Positions 1-6,331 of a DNA stretch of 29,191 bases are shown piece after piece. How positions within the stretch are numbered: the first letter of the stretch is position 1; each line of letters begins with the position of its first letter. The DNA is from JABJMC01 sp964473745 (GTDB taxonomy: Bacteria; Patescibacteriota; Gracilibacteria; UBA1369; UBA12473). The notes under the pieces are model-generated. The model saw nothing but the letters and a program-made list of their open reading frames with translations, was not told where the DNA came from and searched no databases. Made by a program: the position numbers and the translations under genes. The stretch is taken from contig CAYYQE010000018.1 of the NCBI GenBank assembly GCA_964473745.1, forward strand, positions 1 to 29,191, given 5' to 3'.

Positions 1-51
1 GCAAAAAAACGTTTATTAGGCCCCATTTTTATGACCCTGAATAGACCCCTC

Positions 52-132
52 GTACCATAGCTTGACAGGAATACAATGTTTCCAGATAGGCTCAAATCGA
101 CATGTCAAACCTATGGTACATACACCAAAAAG
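52..132 (-). repeat. Hairpin-type dispersed repeat, copy A
   Basis: Seen directly: positions 58-132 are nearly identical to the reverse complement of 29116-29191, with three substitutions and one length change in a T run. Copy A also has its own inverted repeat: GTACCATAG (52-60) pairs with CTATGGTAC (111-119), and TTGACA (62-67) pairs with TGTCAA (103-108), giving a roughly 68-bp unit with 16-17-bp arms. One minus-strand frame is open through both copies (peptide core LTCRFEP..WKHCIPVKL), but this could be chance. Could be a MITE-like element, a structured RNA repeat, or the end of a larger repeated gene. Confidence 0.75.
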
Positions 133-199
133 AGTCTCCCGACTCTGCACGCGTTGATTACGTTGGCGCGTAATTTTGCGGTCAGTGAATGACCCGTGA

Positions 200-310
200 T
201 CAATCCTCCCACATATCCGCATCCTTCTCGATTTTTTCTTCTGCTGGTAATTCAGCCTCTTTATTAGATCCTGCTAGAACATTCCATACATAACCAAAAA
301 TCGCTTCCAT
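200..310 (-). CDS. Very small ORF, 36 aa, unknown
   Basis: An ATG at 310 opens a 36-residue frame ending in TGA at 200. It starts 3 nt after the stop codon of the 60-aa ORF upstream on the same strand, which would suit translational coupling. The N-terminal part is mildly hydrophobic (MEAIFGYVWNVLAG) and the rest is acidic and lysine-rich, ending ADMWED. No Shine-Dalgarno is visible and I recognise no family. A longer frame (16-222) overlaps it on the same strand and runs into the dispersed repeat; I prefer this one because of its tight spacing to its neighbour. Weakly supported. Confidence 0.3.
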   Translation of the reverse strand: MEAIFGYVWNVLAGSNKEAELPAEEKIEKDADMWED

Positions 311-313
311 AAG

Positions 314-496
314 TTAAGGAGTTATATGAATTGCCTCTGAGCCATGTTGCAAAACCTCTGCGTTCAGGGCGTCATGTGGAGCGCCGCTTGTCCCAAAAAC
401 CAATAAACCCAAAGACAAGCTAATTAGAAAAATCGAAAGTACGATAATCACAAGCTTGACTCTATGACTTAACGTGAAGTTAAAAGGGTTTGTCAT
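314..496 (-). CDS. Small single-pass membrane protein, 60 aa, unknown
   Basis: The protein has a short polar N-terminus (MTNPFNFTLSHRVK), one strongly hydrophobic helix at about residues 14-36, and a ~24-residue polar tail. This is the pattern of a small single-span membrane protein or an uncleaved signal anchor. No Shine-Dalgarno precedes the ATG; a TATAAC lies nine nt upstream and a perfect dyad lies slightly further out (517-530). The 36-aa ORF follows after 3 nt. No family is recognised. The clear hydrophobic segment makes a real gene more likely than not. Confidence 0.5.
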   Translation of the reverse strand: MTNPFNFTLSHRVKLVIIVLSIFLISLSLGLLVFGTSGAPHDALNAEVLQHGSEAIHITP

Positions 497-516
497 TTGG
501 TTTTTGTTATAGAAAT

Positions 517-530
517 CCTCAGTTCTGAGG
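517..530. promoter_or_regulatory. Palindromic dyad upstream of the 60-aa ORF
   Basis: CCTCAG-TT-CTGAGG is a perfect 6+6 inverted repeat in the gap between the divergent 60-aa ORF and the cyclic-nucleotide-binding protein, 21 nt from the minus-strand ATG. It could be an operator or a short hairpin in the minus-strand leader. No regulator can be assigned. Confidence 0.35.
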
Positions 531-645
531 GGATCTTACATACAATAATAGAACAAAAACGGGAAAAAGTCAAGATTAAAGTAAGGTGATACACCAAGAA
601 ATACGTATAATTGCACTTAGAAAAGCCAAATTTCACCAAAAATCT

Positions 646-1062
646 ATGGAAAACTCCACAATTTTACCCATCCTAAAAAAAATTCCTCTTTTCAATGAAT
701 TAACAGAAGAGGATCACGCTGAAATCATCAAGCATATCACCCTGCAGTATTTCCCGGCAGATTACACCTTATTTGAGGAGGGGAGCACCGGCGATAAGCT
801 ATATATTCTGAAAAGTGGAATGGTTAAGATTTTTCATCCTTCCAGCCCGGATGAGGCCGTAGCTATGCTCGGGACTAATGAGTTTTTTGGAGAAATGGCG
901 CTTTTTGAAGATCGTCCTCGTAGCGCCACTGCTATAACCACCGAGGAATCAGAAATTTTCCTTCTCGAAAAGGCTGATTTTTATGAATTAGTACTCAAAA
1001 ATCAGAGTATTGCTGGAAAGCTTAGTGAAGAATTTTTAAACCGAGTTCAATCTAACTCGTAG
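646..1062 (+). CDS. Stand-alone cyclic-nucleotide-binding domain protein
   Basis: A 138-residue protein made almost entirely of one CRP/PKA-type cNMP-binding beta-barrel. It opens with the usual ILKKIPLFNELTEED helix, has the GSTGDKLYILKSGMVKI strand pair, and carries a phosphate-binding cassette FGEMALFEDRPRSAT at about residues 80-94 with the Glu and Arg that contact cyclic nucleotide. There is no helix-turn-helix, so it is not a complete CRP regulator; it may be a sensor subunit acting by protein contact. A GTG at 586 would add 20 atypical residues. I prefer ATG 646 because domain homologues start there and a TATAAT (606-611) lies inside the longer version. The gene is convergent with the next one, overlapping it by 11 bp. 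Confidence 0.85.
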   Translation: MENSTILPILKKIPLFNELTEEDHAEIIKHITLQYFPADYTLFEEGSTGDKLYILKSGMVKIFHPSSPDEAVAMLGTNEFFGEMALFEDRPRSATAITTEESEIFLLEKADFYELVLKNQSIAGKLSEEFLNRVQSNS

Positions 1063-2053
1063 CCGCAGCTTCTCCCTCGTCCTGCTCATCCTGACCCGCT
1101 ACCCAGCGAGGGCCTTTATCGCTAACTTCACGCGCGCTTAATTCGGCTTGAGCCGTAAGCTCCAGAAAAGTAAAAACCCAAACTGAACTGGAGAAAACCT
1201 CCAAAATTGCTCCTAAATAAGCCGCAAAATACATCGCCACCAGTCCTAAAACAATCCCAACTATTAACCCGATTTTAGCCATGGCTACGGCTGTCAAAAG
1301 TGCGGTCGAAACAATAATTAGTGATGGAATAAGTAGCACCAAAACAATATTAAGGAAAATTCGGAGTGTTATAAGAAGCATCAAAATAAACATCAACAAA
1401 GTGTGTTGCCAGTGACGAATCACTAATCGGGCACTAGCTCCCATGGCTTTCATCATCCCTTTCCCGTCAATAATAATGTAGTACTCCGAATAGGTAAATA
1501 ACAGGAGTAGCAGCAATCCAATAAAAAACACCAAAATAAATGGTAAAACCAAAATTTCAAACGCTCCAGTCCCTAGATTGCGAATCACAAACGACGCCTC
1601 GGTAATAATCCCAATCAAGCTAAAACTTTTAAGAAGTAGTCGATATTCAAAAAGAGGCAGAAAGTGCAAAAAGCCATAAGAAACCCCGTCCACAGCTTTT
1701 ACAGTTTGACCATTCTTCATACGAGCAATTAGCTGCACCAACGCGGCTTTACAAAAAATCGGTAAAAACAAATAAAACAAAATCGTAATCGCCGCTACCA
1801 CAATTAATATAACTGCCCACGAAGGAAAATTTCCCCAAAAATCACCGATAAAAACAAAAACATCATGCAAAAAAGAATCTCCTTCATAGGCATGAAAAAC
1901 CTTGGATTTATAAAACGACATAAACTGATAACCCAAATAAAAGATCCCCACCACCAGGCCAATTAGCTCTGGCAGAAAGGCATACCACCACATCAAAGGT
2001 TTATTCTCTTGCGTCAGATGCCAGGCATCTTTAATAACCGCCTTATAATTCAT
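1052..2053 (-). CDS. Multi-pass integral membrane protein, unknown
   Basis: A 333-residue protein with about six hydrophobic segments (approximately residues 26-45, 78-100, 140-158, 165-188, 217-245 and 246-285) and a short acidic cytoplasmic-type tail (GQDEQDEGEAAATS). The polar N-terminus with YKAVIKDAWHLTQENK followed by aromatic residues resembles conserved hypothetical membrane proteins common in Patescibacteria; I cannot name the family. The start is supported by TATAAT (2060-2065, minus strand) exactly 6 nt before the ATG, the leaderless arrangement seen repeatedly here. It is divergent from the CorA-like gene, and its 3' end overlaps the end of the cyclic-nucleotide-binding gene by 11 bp. 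Confidence 0.8.
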   Translation of the reverse strand: MNYKAVIKDAWHLTQENKPLMWWYAFLPELIGLVVGIFYLGYQFMSFYKSKVFHAYEGDSFLHDVFVFIGDFWGNFPSWAVILIVVAAITILFYLFLPIFCKAALVQLIARMKNGQTVKAVDGVSYGFLHFLPLFEYRLLLKSFSLIGIITEASFVIRNLGTGAFEILVLPFILVFFIGLLLLLLFTYSEYYIIIDGKGMMKAMGASARLVIRHWQHTLLMFILMLLITLRIFLNIVLVLLIPSLIIVSTALLTAVAMAKIGLIVGIVLGLVAMYFAAYLGAILEVFSSSVWVFTFLELTAQAELSAREVSDKGPRWVAGQDEQDEGEAAATS

Positions 2054-2059
2054 GCGCCA

Positions 2060-2107
2060 ATTATACTCGAAAAAAAATTTCTTTTAAAGAGACCTTTAAT
2101 GTATATT
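2060..2107. promoter_or_regulatory. Divergent leaderless-type promoter pair
   Basis: Two -10 boxes sit in the 60-bp divergent gap. On the minus strand, TATAAT (2060-2065) ends 6 nt before the ATG at 2053. On the plus strand, TATATT (2102-2107) ends 6 nt before the ATG at 2114. With a start about 7 nt after the -10 box, both transcripts would begin at or next to the start codon. Convincing -35 boxes are not visible for either. Confidence 0.6.
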
Positions 2108-2113
2108 TACACC

Positions 2114-3031
2114 ATGAATAAAACGACCCAAGTCAAGCACGGCAAAATTACCTGGATTGATATAACTAATCCAACAGAGAAAGACACCGCCAAATTAGAA
2201 AAAAAGTACAAATTTCACGAACTGGATTTAGAAGATTGCCTCTCGGAAAACCAACGATCTAAGATCGATGAATATGATGATTATTTGTTTATTGTCATGC
2301 ATTTTCCGCATTATGATAAACGGCGCAAACGCATCGTAACAGAGGAGATTGACTGTTTTATTGGGCAGGATTATTTGATTACTCTTCATGATGGCGGCCT
2401 GAAAACCATGGATCGTCTTTTGGCTAAATGCAAAAAAAAGGACTATTCCAAAGAATATATGGATCAGGGAACTGGTTATTTTTTATACATTATGATTCGT
2501 GAACTTTTTGATGATTCTTTCCCGTTAGTAGATGATATGGAGCGTTCGGTTACCGCGATTGAGCGCGATTTATTTGAAGAGGATACCGAGCGTGATATGG
2601 TGCGTGATATTTTGTGGCTGAAAAAGGATGTGATTAATTTTCGGCGGATTATTTCTCCACAACGTGCGGTTATTGCTCAACTTGAGCATAAAAACAAGAA
2701 GTTTCTCCCTGGAAATCTAGAAGTTTATTTTGACGATGTAGTAGATAAGATCGAGAAAATCTGGAGTAATCTGGAAAATCTAAAAGAACTCACCGAGACT
2801 CTGCAGGACACCAACGAGGTTTTGATTTCACATCAGACTAACAAAATTATTAAGATTCTGACTGTTTTTTCCGTGGTGCTATTACCGCTTACTCTAATAA
2901 CCGGATTTTTTGGGATGAATGTTCCGCTCCCTTATTCGCAAGGATCCTTAGCTTCGATTTGGATTACAATCGGGATGTTTGTGATTGTTTTGGTTATGAT
3001 GGTTTTCTTTAAGTGGCGGCGCTGGCTTTGA
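2114..3031 (+). CDS. corA: CorA-family divalent metal transporter
   Basis: A 305-residue CorA/MIT-family channel for Mg2+ or a related divalent cation in the inner membrane. The N-terminal two thirds is a soluble acidic domain with the ITWIDITNPTEKDTAKL opening and a long stalk helix (about 175-250). It ends with two transmembrane helices; the first is followed by GFFGMN at about residues 264-269, the signature of the family selectivity filter, continued by VPLPYSQGS. The charged C-terminus KWRRW is typical. ATG 2114 is chosen because the TATATT at 2102-2107 would put transcription start at this codon; an in-frame ATG at 2099 lies upstream of that box. The exact ion cannot be told from sequence. 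Confidence 0.93.
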   Translation: MNKTTQVKHGKITWIDITNPTEKDTAKLEKKYKFHELDLEDCLSENQRSKIDEYDDYLFIVMHFPHYDKRRKRIVTEEIDCFIGQDYLITLHDGGLKTMDRLLAKCKKKDYSKEYMDQGTGYFLYIMIRELFDDSFPLVDDMERSVTAIERDLFEEDTERDMVRDILWLKKDVINFRRIISPQRAVIAQLEHKNKKFLPGNLEVYFDDVVDKIEKIWSNLENLKELTETLQDTNEVLISHQTNKIIKILTVFSVVLLPLTLITGFFGMNVPLPYSQGSLASIWITIGMFVIVLVMMVFFKWRRWL

Positions 3032-3039
3032 ATTTAGGG

Positions 3040-3068
3040 TTGCAAAAAACCCTGTTTTTCAGTACAAT
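3040..3068 (+). promoter_or_regulatory. rpsO promoter
   Basis: TTGCAA (3040-3045), a 17-bp spacer, and TACAAT (3063-3068): a near-consensus sigma-70-type promoter. The expected start near 3075 would give a 5' leader of about 30 nt before the rpsO ATG at 3107. No Shine-Dalgarno is seen in that leader. Confidence 0.7.
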
Positions 3069-3106
3069 TTCTCTTGTGAAAATTTTTAATCCTTAATTTC
3101 TCTTAA

Positions 3107-3376
3107 ATGAAACGGGCACAAAAAAAGAAAGTTATTAAGAAGCACTCAACTCACGATAGTGACACTGGGTCTCCACAGGTTCAAATCGCAATTTTAACCG
3201 AAAAAATCAAGCAATTAACTGATCACCTAAAAACTCACAAAAAGGACAACAGTTCTCGTCGTGGTTTGCTTGGAATGGTTGGTCAACGTCGCAAACTTCT
3301 TAATTATCTGAAGGGACGTGACCCAGAAAATTACGAAAAGCTCGTTTCTAAATTGAAAATTCGTGCCGCAAAATAG
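3107..3376 (+). CDS. rpsO: 30S ribosomal protein S15
   Basis: An 89-residue protein of the usual bacterial S15 length. Diagnostic segments are HDSDTGSPQVQIAILTEKI, LTDHLKTHKKDNSSRRGLL and the VGQRRKLLNYLKGRDPENY core that contacts 16S rRNA h22 in the central domain. It helps organise the 30S platform together with S6, S18 and S11. It has its own promoter and a terminator-like hairpin just after the stop codon, and lies upstream of pnp, the gene order conserved in many bacteria. Nothing looks unusual in the protein itself. Confidence 0.98.
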   Translation: MKRAQKKKVIKKHSTHDSDTGSPQVQIAILTEKIKQLTDHLKTHKKDNSSRRGLLGMVGQRRKLLNYLKGRDPENYEKLVSKLKIRAAK

Positions 3377-3382
3377 GAGGTC

Positions 3383-3402
3383 GCCGCAAAGCGGCCCCTT
3401 TT
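3383..3402 (+). terminator. Rho-independent terminator after rpsO
   Basis: GCCGC (3383-3387), AAA loop, GCGGC (3391-3395), then CCCTTTT. The stem is short and the T run modest, so partial read-through into pnp is plausible. Confidence 0.55.
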
Positions 3403-3430
3403 AATTAAAAAGCCCTTTTAACACTGAAAT

Positions 3431-3518
3431 TGGCGGCAGGTCACAGGCTATCTCTTCTCCGGAGGTCAACCTGAAACTTGTCACTAAGAACAGGAATTAA
3501 AGGGCGAAAACCCTTTAA
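3431..3518 (+). promoter_or_regulatory. Structured pnp leader with hairpin next to the start codon
   Basis: The 153-bp rpsO-pnp gap contains pairing segments: CAGGT near 3434 with ACCTG near 3471 around a CTCCGGAG palindrome, and a perfect hairpin TTAAAGGG (3497-3504), loop CGAAAA, CCCTTTAA (3511-3518) only 11 nt before the pnp ATG. In Enterobacteria PNPase controls its own mRNA through a leader hairpin processed by RNase III; an analogous role here is inference. No Shine-Dalgarno is visible before the ATG. Confidence 0.45.
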
Positions 3519-3529
3519 CCCTTTATTTT

Positions 3530-5839
3530 ATGTCTAACGCAAAACGCGTGGAATGCGACCTGGGTGGTCGCAAGCTGGTTTTTGAGACCGGCGTGCTTGC
3601 TAATCAAGCACATGGTTCAGTTACCGTACAATTAGGAGATTCAATGGTTTTGGCTACCGCCACCATGAATCTAAAACCAAAAGACTTTGTCGCTTGGTTC
3701 CCTTTAACCGTAGATTTTGAAGAAAAATTCTACGCTGCTGGGAAAATCAAAGGTAGCCGTTTTATTAAACGTGAAGGCCGCCCATCAGATAACGCGGTGC
3801 TAGTTTCACGGATGATTGATCGTCCAATGCGTCCGCTTTTCCCAAAAGGGATGACTAATGACGTTCAGTTAATTGTGTCTTCTTTGTCGGCTGACATGGA
3901 GACTCCGCCAGATGCAATTGGCATTACCGCGTCTTCAACGGCTCTCATGCTTTCTGGAATTCCTTTTGAGGGGCCAGTAGCTGGTGTTCGAATTGGCTAT
4001 GTTGCAACCGAAGAAGGTGGCGAGGAGCAATTGGTAATAAATCCAACTTACGAACAGATCGAAAATGGTCGTCTTAACCTTATGGTAGCTGGTAAAAAAG
4101 ATGCCATTACTATGGTAGAAGCTGGTTGTAATGAGGTTACCGAGGATGTGCTTCTTAAAGCTCTTGAAATGGCTCACGTCGAAATCAAGAAACTTTGTGA
4201 ACTACAGGAAAAATTTGCCGCTGAAGTTGGCGTAACTCCAAAAGAGCCTTCATTCATGAAGAAAAACGAAGCTGCTGAGGCTGCTGTTGATGCCATTATT
4301 ACTCGAGAAATGCTTGATGGTATTAAAGGAGTTGGCAAAAAAGAAATCAAAGCAAAATTTGCGGAGCTCGAAGAAAAGCTATTCACTACTTACGCCGAGC
4401 AAATTGAAGCTGAAGAGTACACAAAAGGCGATTTGGCCGAGATTTTGAACGATCGATTTGAGGTTGTGATGCGCGATAATATTCTTAATAAAGACGAGCG
4501 TATTGATGGTCGAAAACTTGATGAAATTCGTCCGATTAATATTCAACTTGATCTGTTGCCACGCCCACATGGTTCGGCTCTATTCCAACGTGGAGAAACT
4601 CAGTCACTAACGATTACAACCCTTGGTGCACCCGGAGCTGCTCAGATTATTGACACCATGGATACTGATATTACCAAGAGTTATATTCATCACTATAACT
4701 TCCCGCCTTACTCCGTCGGAGAGTGTAAGTTTTTGCGTGGCCCATCTCGCCGTGACATTGGACATGGTGATTTAGCGGAACGATCATTGATTCCAATGCT
4801 TCCTGCTAAGGAAGATTTTCCTTATACAATTATGTGTGTTTCCGAAATTGTAACCTGTAATGGTTCTAGTTCGATGGCCGCAGTTTGTGGCTCTACATTG
4901 TCTCTTATGGCGGCTGGTGTGCCAATCAAAAAACCAGTTGCTGGTATTGCCATGGGTCTGATTGTTAAGGATAAAGCTGACGCTTCCGCTGGATACAAGA
5001 TCCTGACTGATATTCAAGGAATGGAGGATTTTGCTGGTGATATGGACTTTAAAGTGACTGGTACCCGTGATGGTATCAATGCTTTGCAGATGGATATTAA
5101 GGCCAAGGGTCTTTCCATCGACATCATGCGTGAGGCTCTGCAAAAAGCTCAAGAAGCTCGTTTCTTCTTACTTGATGAAATGGCCAAAGCAATCCCAGAT
5201 CCACGCGCTGAACTTTCCAAATACGCACCGCTCATTATTACCATTCAAATTCATCCTGATCAGATTAGAGAAGTTATTGGTAAGGGTGGTGAAACCATTC
5301 AAAAAATTACTGGCGAATGTGGAGTTGAAATGGATATTGAGGATGACGGTTTGGTAATGATTACGGCTCCCGATCAAGAAAGCGGGGAAAAAGCTCACGA
5401 CTGGGTAAACAAAATTACCTACATTCCAAAAGCTGGCGAAGAGTTTGAAGGAGAAGTTGTAAAAATCATGGATTTTGGGGCTTTCGTAGAGTTCCTACCT
5501 GGCAAAGACGGTCTAGTTCACATTTCTGAACTTGAACACCGCCGCGTTGATAAGGTAGAAGATGTGGTTAAGCTTGGCGATAAAGTTAAGGTAAAGCTTA
5601 TGGAAGTTGATAGCCAGGGTCGTTATAACTTGTCTCGAAAGGCTTTGTTGCCGCGCCCAGAGCGCCCAGCCGGTCCACCAAGAGGTGATCGTCCGGGTGG
5701 CCCAAAGCCAGGTGGTCCTAAACCTGGTGGTTCTAAACCGCCACACGCTGGTCCGCCAAAACCACCGGCCGGTCCACCACCGCCACCAGCTCCTCCGGCG
5801 CACGATCCATCCGATCCTGCTGGTCCGCCGTTGGTGTAA
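3530..5839 (+). CDS. pnp: Polyribonucleotide nucleotidyltransferase (PNPase)
   Basis: A 769-residue 3'-5' phosphorolytic exoribonuclease that degrades mRNA with inorganic phosphate and can also add tails. Seen in order: first RNase PH domain (about 1-225; GRPSDNAVLVSRMIDRPMRP), all-alpha linker (about 240-315), second RNase PH domain (about 320-555) with the catalytic GDMDFKVTGTRDG loop (Asp504 and Asp506), KH domain (about 570-630; IREVIGKGGETIQKI) and S1 domain (about 637-705; GEVVKIMDFGAFVEFLPGKDG). It is about 58 residues longer than E. coli PNPase because of a C-terminal tail rich in Pro and Gly with PGGPKPGG-type repeats, ending DPSDPAGPPLV. That tail is probably disordered and may tether partners or RNA. 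A strong hairpin follows the stop. Confidence 0.97.
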   Translation: MSNAKRVECDLGGRKLVFETGVLANQAHGSVTVQLGDSMVLATATMNLKPKDFVAWFPLTVDFEEKFYAAGKIKGSRFIKREGRPSDNAVLVSRMIDRPMRPLFPKGMTNDVQLIVSSLSADMETPPDAIGITASSTALMLSGIPFEGPVAGVRIGYVATEEGGEEQLVINPTYEQIENGRLNLMVAGKKDAITMVEAGCNEVTEDVLLKALEMAHVEIKKLCELQEKFAAEVGVTPKEPSFMKKNEAAEAAVDAIITREMLDGIKGVGKKEIKAKFAELEEKLFTTYAEQIEAEEYTKGDLAEILNDRFEVVMRDNILNKDERIDGRKLDEIRPINIQLDLLPRPHGSALFQRGETQSLTITTLGAPGAAQIIDTMDTDITKSYIHHYNFPPYSVGECKFLRGPSRRDIGHGDLAERSLIPMLPAKEDFPYTIMCVSEIVTCNGSSSMAAVCGSTLSLMAAGVPIKKPVAGIAMGLIVKDKADASAGYKILTDIQGMEDFAGDMDFKVTGTRDGINALQMDIKAKGLSIDIMREALQKAQEARFFLLDEMAKAIPDPRAELSKYAPLIITIQIHPDQIREVIGKGGETIQKITGECGVEMDIEDDGLVMITAPDQESGEKAHDWVNKITYIPKAGEEFEGEVVKIMDFGAFVEFLPGKDGLVHISELEHRRVDKVEDVVKLGDKVKVKLMEVDSQGRYNLSRKALLPRPERPAGPPRGDRPGGPKPGGPKPGGSKPPHAGPPKPPAGPPPPPAPPAHDPSDPAGPPLV

Positions 5840-5846
5840 AAATCAA

Positions 5847-5875
5847 TTGAAATTTTAAAAAGGGTTCGTTATATT
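5847..5875 (+). promoter_or_regulatory. tRNA-Gly promoter
   Basis: TTGAAA (5847-5852), 17-bp spacer, TATATT (5870-5875). The expected start near 5882 is about 40 nt before the mature tRNA 5' end. It overlaps the pnp terminator hairpin, so one segment would serve both functions. Confidence 0.55.
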
Positions 5876-5917
5876 AGCTCTCGCGTCAGGTGACGCAAAA
5901 TAACGAGTCCTTTTTCA
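5856..5917 (+). terminator. Terminator after pnp
   Basis: A long interrupted inverted repeat: AAAAAGG and TTCGTTAT on the left pair with ATAACGA and CCTTTTT on the right, with a second perfect stem GCGTCA-GG-TGACGC inside the loop. The right arm ends in TTTTT. The symmetrical A/T flanks make it usable in both directions. Confidence 0.7.
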
Positions 5918-5921
5918 ATTC

Positions 5922-5996
5922 GCGGGTATCGTATAGTGGCTATTATATTGCCTTGCCAAGGCAGAGACACGGGTTCGACTCCCGTTACCCGCTCCA
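5922..5996 (+). tRNA. tRNA-Gly (anticodon GCC)
   Basis: Acceptor arms GCGGGTA (5922-5928) and TACCCGC (5986-5992) pair perfectly. The anticodon arm TTGCC-TTGCCAA-GGCAG gives anticodon GCC, reading GGC and GGU glycine codons. The T arm ACGGG-TTCGACT-CCCGT is standard. CCA is encoded (5994-5996). It has its own promoter and is followed by a rho-independent terminator. Its last 19 nt are repeated exactly at 6155-6173. Confidence 0.96.
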
Positions 5997-6000
5997 AATT

Positions 6001-6032
6001 AAAAAGGCCGGCCCAAAGGGTCGGATTTTTTA
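6001..6032 (+). terminator. Terminator after tRNA-Gly
   Basis: Stem CCGGCCC (6008-6014), AAA loop, GGGTCGG (6018-6024), then ATTTTTT, preceded by AAAAA. This is a canonical rho-independent terminator that could work in both orientations. Confidence 0.85.
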
Positions 6033-6133
6033 ATTTGTGGTAAAAGGGAGCGAAACCCAAAGGGGTTCGTAATGTCGAGCGAGCGAATCAAGCGTGCCGC
6101 TGGCGGTAACATTTGTGAGCGAGCGCTGGCATC

Positions 6134-6246
6134 AATATTTGCGCAGCAAATATTACTCCCGTTACCCGCTCCATGCGTATGAACGACGACCGAAGAGAGG
6201 AAGTGAATCGGATGGAGCTGTATCCCCGAAGGGGGAACCCGCTCCA
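6134..6246 (+). repeat. Repeated tRNA-Gly 3' ends (attachment-site-like)
   Basis: The last 19 nt of the tRNA (5978-5996, ACTCCCGTTACCCGCTCCA) recur exactly at 6155-6173, and ACCCGCTCCA recurs at 6237-6246. Each extra copy follows a hairpin: AATATTTGC-GCA-GCAAATATT (6134-6154) ends one base before copy 2, and TCCCC-GAAG-GGGGA lies directly before copy 3. The segment 6174-6246 is about one tRNA in length. The surrounding 6034-6270 has no gene I can support. Scars of repeated integration at the tRNA, or decayed tRNA duplications, would both explain this. Confidence 0.65.
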
Positions 6247-6277
6247 GAAAATTATGTTAAAAAGAGCGATTGTTTTA

Positions 6278-6306
6278 TTGATAATAGATAGGTTTTTATC
6301 TATATT
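6278..6306 (+). promoter_or_regulatory. Promoter with internal dyad before the giant surface protein
   Basis: TTGATA (6278-6283), 17-bp spacer, TATATT (6301-6306). Inside and overlapping the spacer is the inverted repeat ATAGATA (6284-6290) / TATCTAT (6297-6303), well placed for a repressor. A second possible -10, TATGAT (6312-6317), is also present. The leader to the ATG at 6332 would be about 20 nt, without a Shine-Dalgarno. Confidence 0.55.
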
Positions 6307-6331
6307 TAAGATATGATTTTTTTATAAATCT

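Noticed and set aside
16..222. A 68-codon minus-strand frame at the left edge
   Set aside because: It runs through the dispersed hairpin repeat and overlaps the better-placed 36-aa ORF. The shared peptide with copy B is explained by the DNA repeat.
2009..3031. TGA recoded as Gly (Gracilibacteria code)
   Set aside because: Several genes end cleanly at TGA at the expected family length, including CorA, with no in-frame TGA inside conserved genes.
3935..5803. Minus-strand and alternative-frame ORFs inside pnp
   Set aside because: Shadow frames of a well-conserved gene; they have no motifs.
6174..6246. A second intact tRNA gene between the repeated 3' ends
   Set aside because: Length is near tRNA size, but no matching 5' acceptor arm, D arm or anticodon arm can be drawn.
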